Made by a program: the position numbers and the translations under genes
Origin: Actinomadura sp. K4S16
GTDB lineage: Bacteria > Actinomycetota > Actinomycetes > Streptosporangiales > Streptosporangiaceae
DNA length: 64,000 nt
Direction of reading: 5' to 3'
Assembly (NCBI RefSeq): GCF_008327685.1
Contig: NZ_BDDE01000020.1
Location: forward strand, 1 to 64,000
Notes under the pieces: generated by a model
Databases searched by the model: none
What the model saw: the letters and a program-made list of their open reading frames with translations, nothing else
Told to the model about the DNA's origin: nothing
Shown: piece by piece, positions 16,316-25,641 of the stretch
How the letters are laid out: every line of letters starts with the position of its first letter
How positions within the stretch are numbered: the first letter of the stretch is position 1

Positions 16316-16319
<4 letters not shown>
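14838..16319 (+). CDS. pbpA: PbpA: class B penicillin-binding protein (transpeptidase)
   Basis: The 493-residue protein has one N-terminal membrane anchor (VAIFALLLFFGLMAQVNYVQ), a short dimerisation region and a transpeptidase domain. The catalytic motifs are SxxK in FPPGSSFKTVV (about residue 226), SxN in ESCNTSFAKM (~284) and KTG in RIAGKTGTAEQGPG (~438). It cross-links peptidoglycan at the outer membrane face with the SEDS protein encoded 10 bases upstream. In mycobacteria PbpA is regulated by PknB phosphorylation. The stop overlaps the GTG start of pknA. Confidence 0.96.
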
Positions 16320-17761
<1,442 letters not shown>

Positions 17762-17783
17762 ACGTACGAGGGAAAGTGCACAT

Positions 17784-19601
17784 ATGAGTCAACCTCGGCT
17801 GCTCGGCGGCCGCTACGAGCTCGAAACGGTCATCGGGCGCGGCGGCATGGCCGAGGTCTACCGTGCCCGGGACCGCCGCCTCGATCGCGTCGTCGCGGTC
17901 AAGACGCTGCGGTCCGACCTGGCCCGTGACCCCACGTTCCAGGCCCGGTTCCGGCGCGAGGCCCAGTCGGCCGCGTCGCTGAACCACCCCTCGGTCATCG
18001 CCGTGTACGACACCGGCGAGGACATGATCGGCGACACCCCCATCCCGTACATCGTGATGGAGTACGTGGACGGGAGCACGCTGCGCGACCTGCTGAGGGA
18101 GAACCGCGCGCTGCTGCCGGACAAGGCCCTGGAGATCACCGACGGGATCCTGCGGGCGCTGGACTACAGCCACCGCGGCGGCATCGTGCACCGCGACATC
18201 AAGCCGGCCAACGTGATGCTCACCCGGCAGCACGAGGTCAAGGTCATGGACTTCGGCATCGCCCGGGCCATGGCCGACACGGCGTCCACGATGACGCAGA
18301 CCGCCCAGGTGATCGGCACCGCGCAGTACCTGTCGCCCGAGCAGGCGCGCGGCGAGCGGGTGGACGCCCGCAGCGACATCTACTCGACCGGCTGCGTGCT
18401 GTACGAGCTGCTCACCGGCAAGCCGCCGTTCACCGGCGACTCCCCGGTCGCGATCGCCTACCAGCACGTCCGGGAGGAGCCCGTCCCGCCGTCGCAGGTG
18501 GACCCGCAGATCCCGCAGTGGGCGGACGCGATCGTGCTGAAGGCGATGGCGAAGGACGCCGACCACCGCTACCAGAACGCGACGGAGTTCCGGCAGGAGA
18601 TCCAGCGCGTCCTGCAGGGCCAGCCCGTGTCGTCGACGGCGGCGTCCACGATGCTGATGAGCGGCCAGCCGCAGGGCACGCAGATGATGGGCGCGTACGG
18701 CGGCGGCCCGGCGCGCACGCAGGTGCGGCGGCCGCAGGACGACGGCTACGGCCTGCCGCCCGTCCACTACGACGACGGCGCCGAACGCGACGGCTCCGGA
18801 CGGAAGGCCGCGCTGTGGGTGGGGCTCGCGGTGCTGTTCATCGGCGGCGCCGCGCTCATCGGCTGGCTGATGAGCGGCGGGGACAAGGCGGCCGACCAGG
18901 TCGCGATCCCGCAGAGCATCGTCAACGTCAAGCAGAGCGACGCGACGGCCCAGCTCACCAAGCTCGGCTTCACGGTCGGCCAGCCGAAGACCGACTACAG
19001 CGACGACGTCAAGAGCGGCTACGTGATCAGCTCCGATCCGGAGCCCGGCACGAACGCCGCCAAGGGCGCCACGGTGACTCTGCTGGTCTCCAAGGGCCCG
19101 AAGCCGCCCACGGAGATCGAGGTCCCGGACGTCACCGGCAAGCCGTACGCGACGGCGAAGAAGATACTGGAGGGCCGCGGGTTCGAGGTCGACAAGAGGG
19201 TCGAGTCGAGCGACACCGTGCCGCGGGGCAACGCGATCTCGACCGACCCGCCCGGCGGCTCGAAGGCGAAGAAGGGATCGAACGTCACCCTGACGGTGTC
19301 GACCGGCCCGTCGAGCCTGAAGGTGCCGAGCCTGTTCAACAACAGCCAGCGCGCCGCGTGCGGCAAGCTGGAGGGCCTCGGCCTGAAGTGCCAGGTGCAG
19401 AAGGGCGCGCCGCCGCCCGACAAGCAGGTGGCCCCGGGCTTCGTCTACGACCAGCAGCCGGGTGAGGGCGCGACGGTCGCGCCGGGCGACACGGTGACGA
19501 TCTTCGTTGCGGAGAAGCAGCAGCAGTCGCCGCCGCCCGGGCAGGGCACGCCGACGCCGGGCTTCCCCGGCTTCCCGGGCAACGGGGACGGCCAGGGCTG
19601 A
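17784..19601 (+). CDS. pknB: PknB: PASTA-domain Ser/Thr protein kinase
   Basis: The 605-residue protein has a kinase domain (residues ~8-275) with GRGGMAEVYRARD, VAVKTLRSDL, HRDIKPANVMLT and MDFGIARAMADTASTMTQ (the activation loop with the two Thr autophosphorylated in mycobacterial PknB). A juxtamembrane linker, a membrane helix (ALWVGLAVLFIGGAALIGWL, ~348) and three extracellular PASTA repeats follow (starting near VAIPQSIVNV, IEVPDVTGKP and LKVPSLFNNS). Mycobacterial PknB has four PASTA repeats. PASTA domains bind muropeptides or lipid II and couple wall status to signalling. The gene ends the operon 22 bases after pknA and is followed by a strong hairpin. Confidence 0.96.
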   Translation: MSQPRLLGGRYELETVIGRGGMAEVYRARDRRLDRVVAVKTLRSDLARDPTFQARFRREAQSAASLNHPSVIAVYDTGEDMIGDTPIPYIVMEYVDGSTLRDLLRENRALLPDKALEITDGILRALDYSHRGGIVHRDIKPANVMLTRQHEVKVMDFGIARAMADTASTMTQTAQVIGTAQYLSPEQARGERVDARSDIYSTGCVLYELLTGKPPFTGDSPVAIAYQHVREEPVPPSQVDPQIPQWADAIVLKAMAKDADHRYQNATEFRQEIQRVLQGQPVSSTAASTMLMSGQPQGTQMMGAYGGGPARTQVRRPQDDGYGLPPVHYDDGAERDGSGRKAALWVGLAVLFIGGAALIGWLMSGGDKAADQVAIPQSIVNVKQSDATAQLTKLGFTVGQPKTDYSDDVKSGYVISSDPEPGTNAAKGATVTLLVSKGPKPPTEIEVPDVTGKPYATAKKILEGRGFEVDKRVESSDTVPRGNAISTDPPGGSKAKKGSNVTLTVSTGPSSLKVPSLFNNSQRAACGKLEGLGLKCQVQKGAPPPDKQVAPGFVYDQQPGEGATVAPGDTVTIFVAEKQQQSPPPGQGTPTPGFPGFPGNGDGQG

Positions 19602-19612
19602 CCAGGTAGGAA

Positions 19613-19648
19613 CGAGGGCCCCGCCTCCGGAAGGAGGCGGGGCCCTCG
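19613..19648 (+). terminator. Hairpin after pknB
   Basis: CGAGGGCCCCGCCTCC - GGAA - GGAGGCGGGGCCCTCG is a perfect 16-bp stem with a tetraloop, 11 bases after the pknB stop. There is no T-run, as is common in actinomycetes. It should end the seven-gene operon. Confidence 0.85.
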
Positions 19649-19704
19649 GCGTTCGCGGACGGGCCGCGGGGCCCGAACGGGTTCGGACATGCCCGGGCAT
19701 GAGA

Positions 19705-19745
19705 GAAGGGCCTCCGCCACTCGGGGGCAATGGCGGAAGCCCTTC
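19705..19745 (-). terminator. Hairpin after the trpG-like operon
   Basis: GAAGGGCCTCCGCCA pairs with TGGCGGAAGCCCTTC (one mismatch) around an ~11-base loop. It lies ~80 bases beyond the trpG-like stop on the minus strand and faces the pknB terminator, so the two hairpins insulate convergent operons. Confidence 0.6.
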
Positions 19746-19823
19746 GCTATGGTCTTCGTCGCGACCCCATGGGACGTTACGGATTTCAACCGAAATTTTC
19801 TGAGTTGGAGGAGAAGATCCCGC

Positions 19824-20426
19824 CTAGCCCCGGCCCGTCCGGTGAAGGCGCAGGTCATCGCAGGTGGCCAGCCAGTTCCGCAGCAGCCGGTGTCCGGCGG
19901 TGGACAGGATCGACTCGGGATGGAACTGGACGCCCTCCACGGGGCGGCTCCGATGGCGCAGCCCCATGACGACGCCGTCGCGGGTGCGGGCCGTCACCTC
20001 CAGGACGTCCGGCGGGACGGTCCCGGGCACGACGGCCAGCGAGTGGTAGCGGGTCGCGGCGAACGGGTCCGGCAGGCCGCGGAAGACGCCGGCGCCGTCG
20101 TGGTGGATCTCGCTCGTGGAGCCGTGGACGATCTCGGGCGCCCGGGCGACCGTCGCGCCGTGCACGTGGGCGATCACCTGGTGGCCGAGGCAGACGCCGA
20201 GCAGCGGGGCGCCGCGGCGTTCGGCGTCCCGGACGAGGTCGAGGCACACCCCGGCGTCCGCCGGGTGGCCGGGCCCGGGGCTCAGCAGGACGCCGTCGGC
20301 CTGTTCGGCGTCCTGGACGGCGACGTCCGACCGGTCCTTGACGACGCACTCGGCGCCGAGTTCCAGCAGGTACTGGACGATGTTGTAGACGAAGCTGTCG
20401 TGGTTGTCGACGACGAGGACGCGCAT
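19824..20426 (-). CDS. trpG: TrpG/PabA-like glutamine amidotransferase
   Basis: The 200-residue class I glutamine amidotransferase starts MRVLVVDNHDSFVYNIVQYL. The nucleophile cysteine lies in GAPLLGVCLGHQVIAHVHGA (residue ~79), the oxyanion strand is VLLSPGPGHP and the catalytic His-Glu is in GVQFHPESI. It supplies ammonia from glutamine to anthranilate or aminodeoxychorismate synthase. The partner component I is not in the window. The position beside the kinase operon matches the gene annotated trpG in mycobacteria. It is the last gene of a minus-strand group with the small membrane protein, sortase and DUF881 genes. Confidence 0.93.
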   Translation of the reverse strand: MRVLVVDNHDSFVYNIVQYLLELGAECVVKDRSDVAVQDAEQADGVLLSPGPGHPADAGVCLDLVRDAERRGAPLLGVCLGHQVIAHVHGATVARAPEIVHGSTSEIHHDGAGVFRGLPDPFAATRYHSLAVVPGTVPPDVLEVTARTRDGVVMGLRHRSRPVEGVQFHPESILSTAGHRLLRNWLATCDDLRLHRTGRG

Positions 20427-20432
20427 CGCCGG

Positions 20433-20621
20433 TCAGCCCGGGGTGGCGGAGCCGGACGGCACCGGGTCTTGGACGACCCCGTGGTCGAACTGGACCTTGG
20501 GCTCGACCCAGGGGAACACCACGTACCAGAGGATGGCGGCGATCGCGACGAGCAGGCCGAGGGCGGTCGCGGTCTTGGTCTGCCAGGCGCCGGGCAGCCG
20601 GCGCCAGATCCAGGCGTACAC
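20433..20621 (-). CDS. Small single-pass membrane protein
   Basis: The 62-residue product starts from GTG at 20621, with GGAGG four bases upstream. It has a basic, Trp-rich N-terminus (VYAWIWRRLPGAWQTK), one membrane helix (TALGLLVAIAAILWYVVFPW) and a short outer tail (VEPKVQFDHGVVQDP). It lies six bases upstream of the trpG-like gene and nine bases after the sortase gene. Similar small proteins occur at this place in other actinomycetes, to my knowledge without an assigned function. Confidence 0.8.
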   Translation of the reverse strand: MYAWIWRRLPGAWQTKTATALGLLVAIAAILWYVVFPWVEPKVQFDHGVVQDPVPSGSATPG

Positions 20622-20629
20622 GGGGCCTC

Positions 20630-21274
20630 CTACGTCCCGGCGGCCTGCCGGGCCGCTGCCGCGCGCGGCAGCGCCTCGGTCAGCTCGCCGAAGATGATCA
20701 TTCGTTGCGCGGCGGAGTACTTCGGGTGGCAGGTGGTGAGCGTGATGAGCCGCTCGGTCGGCCGCCGCTTCGGGTGGAACGGGACGGGCGCGGTCACCTC
20801 CACCGCCGACGGCCGCACGATCCGCCGGTCGGTGACCTTGTAGACGTACTGCTCGTCCCGGGTGTCGATGAGGATCTCGTCGCCGCGGTCGAGCTCGCCG
20901 AGCCGGTTGAACGGCGCGGAGTAGGTCGTCCGGTGCCCGGAGACCACGAAGTTGCCGACCTGGCCGGGCAGCGCGCTGCCCGGGTAGTGGCCGGGACCCT
21001 TGCGCAGGTCGGCGCGGTCGACGCCCTCGATCACCACGAAGCGGTAGTGCTCGCCGAACCTGGGGATGCGGATCACGGCGAGTCCCCTGCCGAGCTCGAC
21101 CTTCTCGGTGGTGACCTTGGTGGCCCGCCAGTTCTTCAGCATCTCGTCGCCGAGCCGGTCCTGCGCGCCCTTGGTGTACTGGCCGGTGCCCCACAGCTCG
21201 TACGTCACGAACAGCATGACGATCAGTCCGGCGGTGATGCACAGCTCGCCCATGCCACGGATCACCGTGCGCAC
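20630..21274 (-). CDS. Class E sortase
   Basis: The 214-residue protein has an N-terminal signal-anchor (ELCITAGLIVMLFVTYELWG), then the sortase beta-barrel. The catalytic His is in NFVVSGHRTTYSAPF (residue ~116), the Cys in LITLTTCHPKYSAAQRM (~190), and the Arg follows in that segment. Class E enzymes of actinobacteria cleave LAxTG signals and anchor proteins to peptidoglycan. The GTG at 21274 is chosen because GGCAGAGGAGG precedes it; a much longer frame upstream is a shadow. It lies between the DUF881 gene and a small membrane protein gene. No sorting-signal substrate is evident in the window. Confidence 0.92.
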   Translation of the reverse strand: MRTVIRGMGELCITAGLIVMLFVTYELWGTGQYTKGAQDRLGDEMLKNWRATKVTTEKVELGRGLAVIRIPRFGEHYRFVVIEGVDRADLRKGPGHYPGSALPGQVGNFVVSGHRTTYSAPFNRLGELDRGDEILIDTRDEQYVYKVTDRRIVRPSAVEVTAPVPFHPKRRPTERLITLTTCHPKYSAAQRMIIFGELTEALPRAAAARQAAGT

Positions 21275-21297
21275 CGCGTCCTCCTCTGCCGGGGGGT

Positions 21298-22053
21298 TCA
21301 GTCGCCTTTGGGCGGTTCCGCCGGAACCGTAGCGTGCTTCATGGTCACGTTGCCTGTGTAGGGCGGCAACGTGGCGCGCCCCACGGTCCGCACCGCGTAG
21401 CCGAGCCCGTAGGCGCGGACGTACTTGCGGTAGACCGCGATCTCGCGGGACGCGCCGAGCGCCGCGCGCAGCCGGTCCGGGTCGCCGACGGCGGTGATCC
21501 GGAACGGCGGGGAGTACACGACGCCCTGGAGGATCAGCGTATTGCCCACGCAGCGCACCGCGCTGGTCGAGATCACCCGCTGGTCCATGATCTGCATGGC
21601 GCGGGCGCCGCCCGCCCACAGCGCGTTGACGACGGACTGGACGTCGCTCTGGTGCACGACGAGGTCGTCCGGGCTGACGCCGCGGGGCAGGTCGCCCGAC
21701 TTCGGCAGCGGCGCGTCGTCGAGCGTGACCCGGACGGCCCGTCCGGCGGCGGGGGTGAACCCGGCCTCGGCGGCCAGCCGGTCGGCCTCCGCCTGAGCGT
21801 TTTTCACCCTGGCGTCGTGACGTCCGGCCTCCCGGGAGATACCGTCGACTTGGCGGCGCAACCGCCGGTACTCGGCGCGGTCCTGCCGGGCCCGGCGCTG
21901 CTCCGCGGTGATGAGCTCGGTGATCCTGGTCCGGCCCTGCTCACGCAGGCTCGTACCGCGGGCCGTGCTCGCGCTCGCCGCGAACAGGGTTCCCGCAAGG
22001 AGCGTGAGAACTGGGATGATGCTTCCCCACGCTGGACGCCGTACGCTGCTCAC
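21298..22053 (-). CDS. DUF881 family protein
   Basis: The 251-residue protein has one N-terminal membrane helix (IIPVLTLLAGTLFAASAST), a coiled coil rich in Arg/Glu (residues ~40-95) and the DUF881 domain with VRVTLDDAP, LVVHQSDVQSVVNALWAGGA, AMQIMDQRVISTSAVRCVGN and a C-terminal beta-rich part. The Mycobacterium homologue sits next to crgA in the same way. The family is extracytoplasmic and probably acts in division or wall assembly, but no biochemical role is established. It is the first gene of the minus-strand DUF881-sortase-trpG group and is divergent from crgA. Confidence 0.92.
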   Translation of the reverse strand: MSSVRRPAWGSIIPVLTLLAGTLFAASASTARGTSLREQGRTRITELITAEQRRARQDRAEYRRLRRQVDGISREAGRHDARVKNAQAEADRLAAEAGFTPAAGRAVRVTLDDAPLPKSGDLPRGVSPDDLVVHQSDVQSVVNALWAGGARAMQIMDQRVISTSAVRCVGNTLILQGVVYSPPFRITAVGDPDRLRAALGASREIAVYRKYVRAYGLGYAVRTVGRATLPPYTGNVTMKHATVPAEPPKGD

Positions 22054-22134
22054 CAGCGACTACGCTAACCGACAAACCACCCATGCGCGGCCCGGCGCTC
22101 CGGCCGCCGGACGCCCGAGGAGATCGATCCCACC

Positions 22135-22392
22135 GTGGCCAAGTCCAAAGTGCGCAAGAAGGCCGTCTACACGCCCCCGCAGAAGTCCAAGGCGCCCGAG
22201 GTCAGCCCGCGCTGGCTCGTGCCGACCATGGTCGCGCTGTGGCTCTTCGGTCTGATCTGGATCGCCGTCTTCTATGTGACGGCCAGCACCGGTACGGACG
22301 TGCCGTACATGACCGACCTGCACAACTGGAACCTGGGGATCGGCTTCACCGCGATCATCCTCGGTGTGATCCTTTCGACCCGCTGGCGCTGA
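22135..22392 (+). CDS. crgA: CrgA: cell-division inhibitor / divisome membrane protein
   Basis: The 85-residue protein starts from GTG (VAKSKVRKKAVYTPPQ) and has two membrane helices (VPTMVALWLFGLIWIAVFYV and NLGIGFTAIILGVILSTRW) with the conserved loop MTDLHNWN between them. CrgA controls the timing of FtsZ-ring formation in Streptomyces and recruits FtsI/CwsA in mycobacteria. It is transcribed divergently from DUF881, the arrangement conserved near oriC in many actinobacteria. Confidence 0.96.
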   Translation: MAKSKVRKKAVYTPPQKSKAPEVSPRWLVPTMVALWLFGLIWIAVFYVTASTGTDVPYMTDLHNWNLGIGFTAIILGVILSTRWR

Positions 22393-22399
22393 TCGCGAG

Positions 22400-22463
22400 T
22401 TATCCACAGGTTGAGGGTCGCTCACCGCGCCTTTCCCCAAGTTTTCCACAGGGAGTGTCCACA
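22400..22463 (+). promoter_or_regulatory. Cluster of three DnaA-box-like 9-mers
   Basis: TTATCCACA (22400-22408), TTTTCCACA (22442-22450) and GTGTCCACA (22455-22463) lie in the same orientation in the 142-base gap between crgA and the rhomboid gene. The first matches the canonical DnaA box; the others differ at one or two of the first bases. A secondary DnaA binding site is possible. It is not an origin: there are too few boxes and no AT-rich unwinding region. Confidence 0.55.
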
Positions 22464-22534
22464 GGCGCCGGAGCGCGGACGCCGCCGCGCGCGGGCCTGG
22501 TGGCCGTGCGCGTGCGCGGCGTCCGCGCCCGCGG

Positions 22535-23431
22535 CTACACCGCGGGGCTCAGCTCGGCCGTTCTGAGGATCACGAGCGCCGCGAGCAGCGCCAGCACGAC
22601 CAGCGGCGCCGCGAGGTGGACCAGCCTGCGCCGCGCGTCCGGCGTGTAGGCGTAGGCCGCGGCCAGCGCCGCCCCCACCGCGAGGCCGCCGACGTGGCCC
22701 TGCCAGGAGATCCCCGGCACCGAGAACGTGATCACCAGGTTGATCACCAGCAGCACCACGATGGGGCCGACCGGCCCGCCGAGCCTGCGGCCGATCACGA
22801 AGTACGCCCCGAAGAGGCCGAAGATGGCCCCGGACGCGCCGACCGCCGAGTCGTGCGGGGAGCCGACCAGGTACAGCAGCACCGAACCGCCGAGCCCCGA
22901 CAGCAGGTACAGGGCGAGGTAGCGCCACCGTCCGAGCACCTGCTCCAGCGCGGGACCGACGGCCCACAGCGCCCACATGTTGAACAGGATGTGGGTGATG
23001 CCGAACGATCCGCCGCGCTGGTGCAGGAACATCGTGGTGAACAGCCGGTACCACTCGCCCTCGGCGACCCCGCCGACCCGGCCGTCCGGCAGGACGGCCT
23101 GGCCGAGCATCATGAACTCCCAGACCACGCGCCAGGACGCCAGCTCGGCGAGGTAAGCCGCGACGCACAGGCCGATCAGCGTGTAGGTGACGACCGGCAC
23201 GGCGGACGCCGAGCCCCGCGCGCCGAGCACCGTCCGGGGAACCGCCTTGCGGACCCCCCGGTTGCCCTCGGCGACGCACTCCACGCACTGGTGCCCGACC
23301 GCCGCGTCCCGCATGCAGTCGGGACAGATGAAGCGGTCGCACCGGGTGCAGCGGACATACGTCTCGCGCCCCGGATGCCGGTAGCAGGTCGGCACCGAGG
23401 TCTCGGGGGCGGGACTCTGGTCTGTGCTCAT
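22535..23431 (-). CDS. Rhomboid family intramembrane serine protease
   Basis: The 298-residue protein has an N-terminal zinc-ribbon / B-box-like region (CYRHPGRETYVRCTRCDRFI, then CPDCM and GHQCVEC) followed by six to seven membrane helices. The catalytic serine is in SAVGASGAIFGLFGAYFVIG (residue ~203) and the histidine in WQGHVGGLAVGAALAAAYAY (~255). The HILFNMWALWAVGPALEQVL helix carries the conserved family His/Asn. It cleaves membrane helices; its substrate here is unknown. A cytosolic zinc module before a rhomboid domain is common in actinobacteria. Confidence 0.94.
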   Translation of the reverse strand: MSTDQSPAPETSVPTCYRHPGRETYVRCTRCDRFICPDCMRDAAVGHQCVECVAEGNRGVRKAVPRTVLGARGSASAVPVVTYTLIGLCVAAYLAELASWRVVWEFMMLGQAVLPDGRVGGVAEGEWYRLFTTMFLHQRGGSFGITHILFNMWALWAVGPALEQVLGRWRYLALYLLSGLGGSVLLYLVGSPHDSAVGASGAIFGLFGAYFVIGRRLGGPVGPIVVLLVINLVITFSVPGISWQGHVGGLAVGAALAAAYAYTPDARRRLVHLAAPLVVLALLAALVILRTAELSPAV

Positions 23432-23497
23432 CAGCGGCTCCGTGGGGCCGGTACGGTTCGGCTCTTACCCGTCACGGGGTCTCACCTGGACCAACGA

Positions 23498-24022
23498 CTA
23501 ACGGCGCTCGATCGTCACCGATTCGATGACGACGTCCTCCTTCGGACGGTCCATCCGGCCGGTCGGGACCTTGCCGATCCGGTCGACGACGTCCGTCCCC
23601 TCGATGACCTTGCCGAAGATGGTGTGCCGGCCGGTCAGGTGCTGGGTGTGCGCGACGCTCAGCGTGATGAAGAACTGGGAGCCGTTGGTGCCGGGCCCGG
23701 CGTTCGCCATCGCCAGCAGGTACGGGCGGTTGAACTTCAGGTCCGGGTGGAACTCGTCCTTGAACTGGTAGCCCGGGCCGCCGGTGCCGGTGCCGAGCGG
23801 GTCGCCGCCCTGGAGCATGAACTGGTCGATGACCCGGTGGAAGATCGTCCCGTTGTAGAGCGGCCGGTCCGTCTTCTGCCCGGTGTTCGGGTCGGTCCAG
23901 GTGCGGGTGCCCTCCGCCAGCTCGACGAAGTTCGCCACCGTCTCGGGCGCGTGCTCCGGGTACAGCTGGATCACGATCTTGCCGAGCGACGTGTTGAGCG
24001 TCGCGAAGATCTCGTTGGCCAC
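23498..24022 (-). CDS. ppiA: Cyclophilin-type peptidyl-prolyl cis-trans isomerase
   Basis: The 174-residue cytoplasmic cyclophilin has the active-site motifs FHRVIDQFMLQGGDPLGTGT (Arg of the catalytic site), NGSQFFITL and HTIFGKVIEGTDVVD. Start: a frame is open to 24115, but GAGGAGG eight bases before the GTG at 24022 gives VANEIFATLNTSLGKIVIQL, the normal family N-terminus, so the longer start is rejected. Proximity to crgA and the rhomboid gene parallels the mycobacterial ppiA locus near the origin. Confidence 0.93.
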   Translation of the reverse strand: MANEIFATLNTSLGKIVIQLYPEHAPETVANFVELAEGTRTWTDPNTGQKTDRPLYNGTIFHRVIDQFMLQGGDPLGTGTGGPGYQFKDEFHPDLKFNRPYLLAMANAGPGTNGSQFFITLSVAHTQHLTGRHTIFGKVIEGTDVVDRIGKVPTGRMDRPKEDVVIESVTIERR

Positions 24023-24184
24023 GCTGGCCGCCTCCTCGTGAGATGGGTTCTGTGACGTCTGATGCGGGGTCTCGGCCATGCCGGAAATCGTCACCCTGCG
24101 TGAAAAGTTCGTCACGCTCGCCGTGTTTACCTTTCGGTCGCAGGGAAGGCTGCCTGACAGGACCTCGCAAACAGGGAGGTTAGC

Positions 24185-24667
24185 GTGTCCCTAATGATCA
24201 GTATCCGCCGGAAGCCGCAGGACGAGGTCGTGAACCGGCTCGGCCGCGTCCAGGAGGTGGCCCGCCAGGGCGCCGACAGGTGGCGCCAGGGCGCCTCCGT
24301 CGCGGCCGAGCGGATCGGCCCCATCGCGAACGAGCGCGTGTTGGTCGTCCGCGGATGGAGCGCACCGAGGCTCCGGCAGGCGGCCCGGTATGTGGAGACC
24401 GGGCTCGCCCCGCGGGTGAGCACGTTCCTGAGTGACGTCGCCGGACGGGTGGAGCCGCCGAAGCGGACCAAGCCCGGTCGCGGCGCCCTCATGGCGATGA
24501 TGGGCGTGGTCGCCGCCGTCGGCGTTGCCGGCGCGGTGGCGACGCGGCGCGGCGCCATCCGCGACATGGCCAAGGGGTCGGGCGAGCAGGCGCACAGCGC
24601 CACCTCGGCCGACTCCATGACGGTCAGCGGCGCCGACGTCGACGGCCAGGTGCATTCGCCGCACTGA
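24185..24667 (+). CDS. DUF5324-like single-pass protein
   Basis: The 160-residue protein has a long amphipathic N-terminal region rich in Arg/Ala (EVARQGADRWRQGASVAAER), one predicted membrane helix (ALMAMMGVVAAVGVAGAVAT) and a polar tail. It is divergent from the cyclophilin gene, as in streptomycetes where a protein annotated DUF5324 occupies this place. I give the family name from context and general pattern rather than a motif. The GTG at 24185 follows GGGAGGTTAGC. Function unknown. Confidence 0.8.
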   Translation: MSLMISIRRKPQDEVVNRLGRVQEVARQGADRWRQGASVAAERIGPIANERVLVVRGWSAPRLRQAARYVETGLAPRVSTFLSDVAGRVEPPKRTKPGRGALMAMMGVVAAVGVAGAVATRRGAIRDMAKGSGEQAHSATSADSMTVSGADVDGQVHSPH

Positions 24668-24674
24668 GCACGCA

Positions 24675-24710
24675 GGAGGAGGGCCCGGCCGCACGGCCGG
24701 GCCCTCCTCC
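24675..24710 (+). terminator. 17-bp stem terminator
   Basis: GGAGGAGGGCCCGGCCG - CA - CGGCCGGGCCCTCCTCC is a perfect inverted repeat eight bases after the DUF5324-like stop. It has no T-tail. It separates this gene from the following acyltransferase. Confidence 0.8.
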
Positions 24711-24756
24711 GTCCCCGTGCGGCCTCCGATGGCTACCACCCGGTACGGTGAACGCC

Positions 24757-25566
24757 ATGTCGCCGAAACGCCCCCTGCGGCAGGTACTGGCGGACCGCGC
24801 GAGGCAGCGGGCCCGCCAGGGCGTGCACACGGCAGTGCACCGCGCCTGGGAATGGATCCAGCGGCACGGGGAGATCACCCCGCACACGCCGGGCCGCCGC
24901 CAGTTCGCCTACCTGGGCGAGGGCGCCTGCATCGGCTTCCCGACCGGCAGCATCTACGGCGAGCCCTGGATCTCGATCGGCGACCACACGCTGGTCGGCA
25001 CGCACGTCACCATCTCCGCCGGCTTCGTGCCCGGCCTCGACCTCGGCCCGGACGTCATCGTCCGGATCGGCGCGAGCTGCTCGCTCGGCCGCGGCACCCA
25101 CATCGTCGGCCACCAGTCCATCGACATCGGCGACGACGTCTTCACCGGCCCGAACGTCTACATCACCGACCAGAACCACACCTACGGCGACCTGCACACC
25201 CCGATCGGGCGGCAGTGGCCGGAGAACAACCCGGTCGTGATCGGGGACGGCTGCTGGATCGGCACCGGGGCGATCATCCTGCCCGGCACCCGCCTCGGCC
25301 GCAACGTCGCGGTCGCCGGGGGCGCCGTCGTCCGCGGCGAGTTCCCCGACCACTCGGTCATCGGCGGCGTGCCCGCCAAGATCCTGCGCAGCCACGACAA
25401 GGAGAACGGCTGGCAGCCGCCCCTGCGCACCGACTCCCTCATGTCGCTGGACGAGCTCGCGGCCCTCTCGGTCAACGGCCTGGAAGGCCTCCAGATCCTC
25501 CAGGACCGTCTGCGGGCCGAGTCCGCCGCCCGGGACGGCGACGTCCTGAGCGAGGAGGCCGGCTGA
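24757..25566 (+). CDS. Left-handed beta-helix acyltransferase
   Basis: The 269-residue protein is built on hexapeptide repeats ([LIV]-G-x4) from about residue 55 to 205: ISIGDHTLVG, VIVRIGASCSLGRGTHIVGH, SIDIGDDVFTGPNVYITDQN and VVIGDGCWIGTGAIILPGT, ending with GGVPAKILR, the typical exit motif of the maltose/nodulation acetyltransferase group. The His in TDQNHTYGD is the likely catalytic base. It should transfer an acetyl or related acyl group from CoA to a sugar or amine; the substrate is unknown. An in-frame GTG at 24748 is an alternative start. A strong hairpin separates it from the convergent helicase gene. Confidence 0.87.
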   Translation: MSPKRPLRQVLADRARQRARQGVHTAVHRAWEWIQRHGEITPHTPGRRQFAYLGEGACIGFPTGSIYGEPWISIGDHTLVGTHVTISAGFVPGLDLGPDVIVRIGASCSLGRGTHIVGHQSIDIGDDVFTGPNVYITDQNHTYGDLHTPIGRQWPENNPVVIGDGCWIGTGAIILPGTRLGRNVAVAGGAVVRGEFPDHSVIGGVPAKILRSHDKENGWQPPLRTDSLMSLDELAALSVNGLEGLQILQDRLRAESAARDGDVLSEEAG

Positions 25567-25601
25567 CCGTTCCGCCCCCGCCGGGCGGACAGGACATGCG
25601 A

Positions 25602-25631
25602 AAGAGCCCCGCACTCGCGTGCGGGGCTCTT
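25602..25631. terminator. Bidirectional terminator between convergent genes
   Basis: AAGAGCCCCGCAC - TCGC - GTGCGGGGCTCTT is a perfect 13-bp stem whose ends give an A-run on one side and a T-run on the other. It sits 36 bases after the acyltransferase stop and 10 bases after the helicase stop, so it can serve both strands. Confidence 0.9.
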
Positions 25632-25641
25632 CCGTGGTCGG

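Noticed and set aside
22400..22463. Chromosomal origin of replication
   Set aside because: Three boxes in 64 bases are too few, there is no AT-rich unwinding region and dnaA/dnaN are not adjacent.
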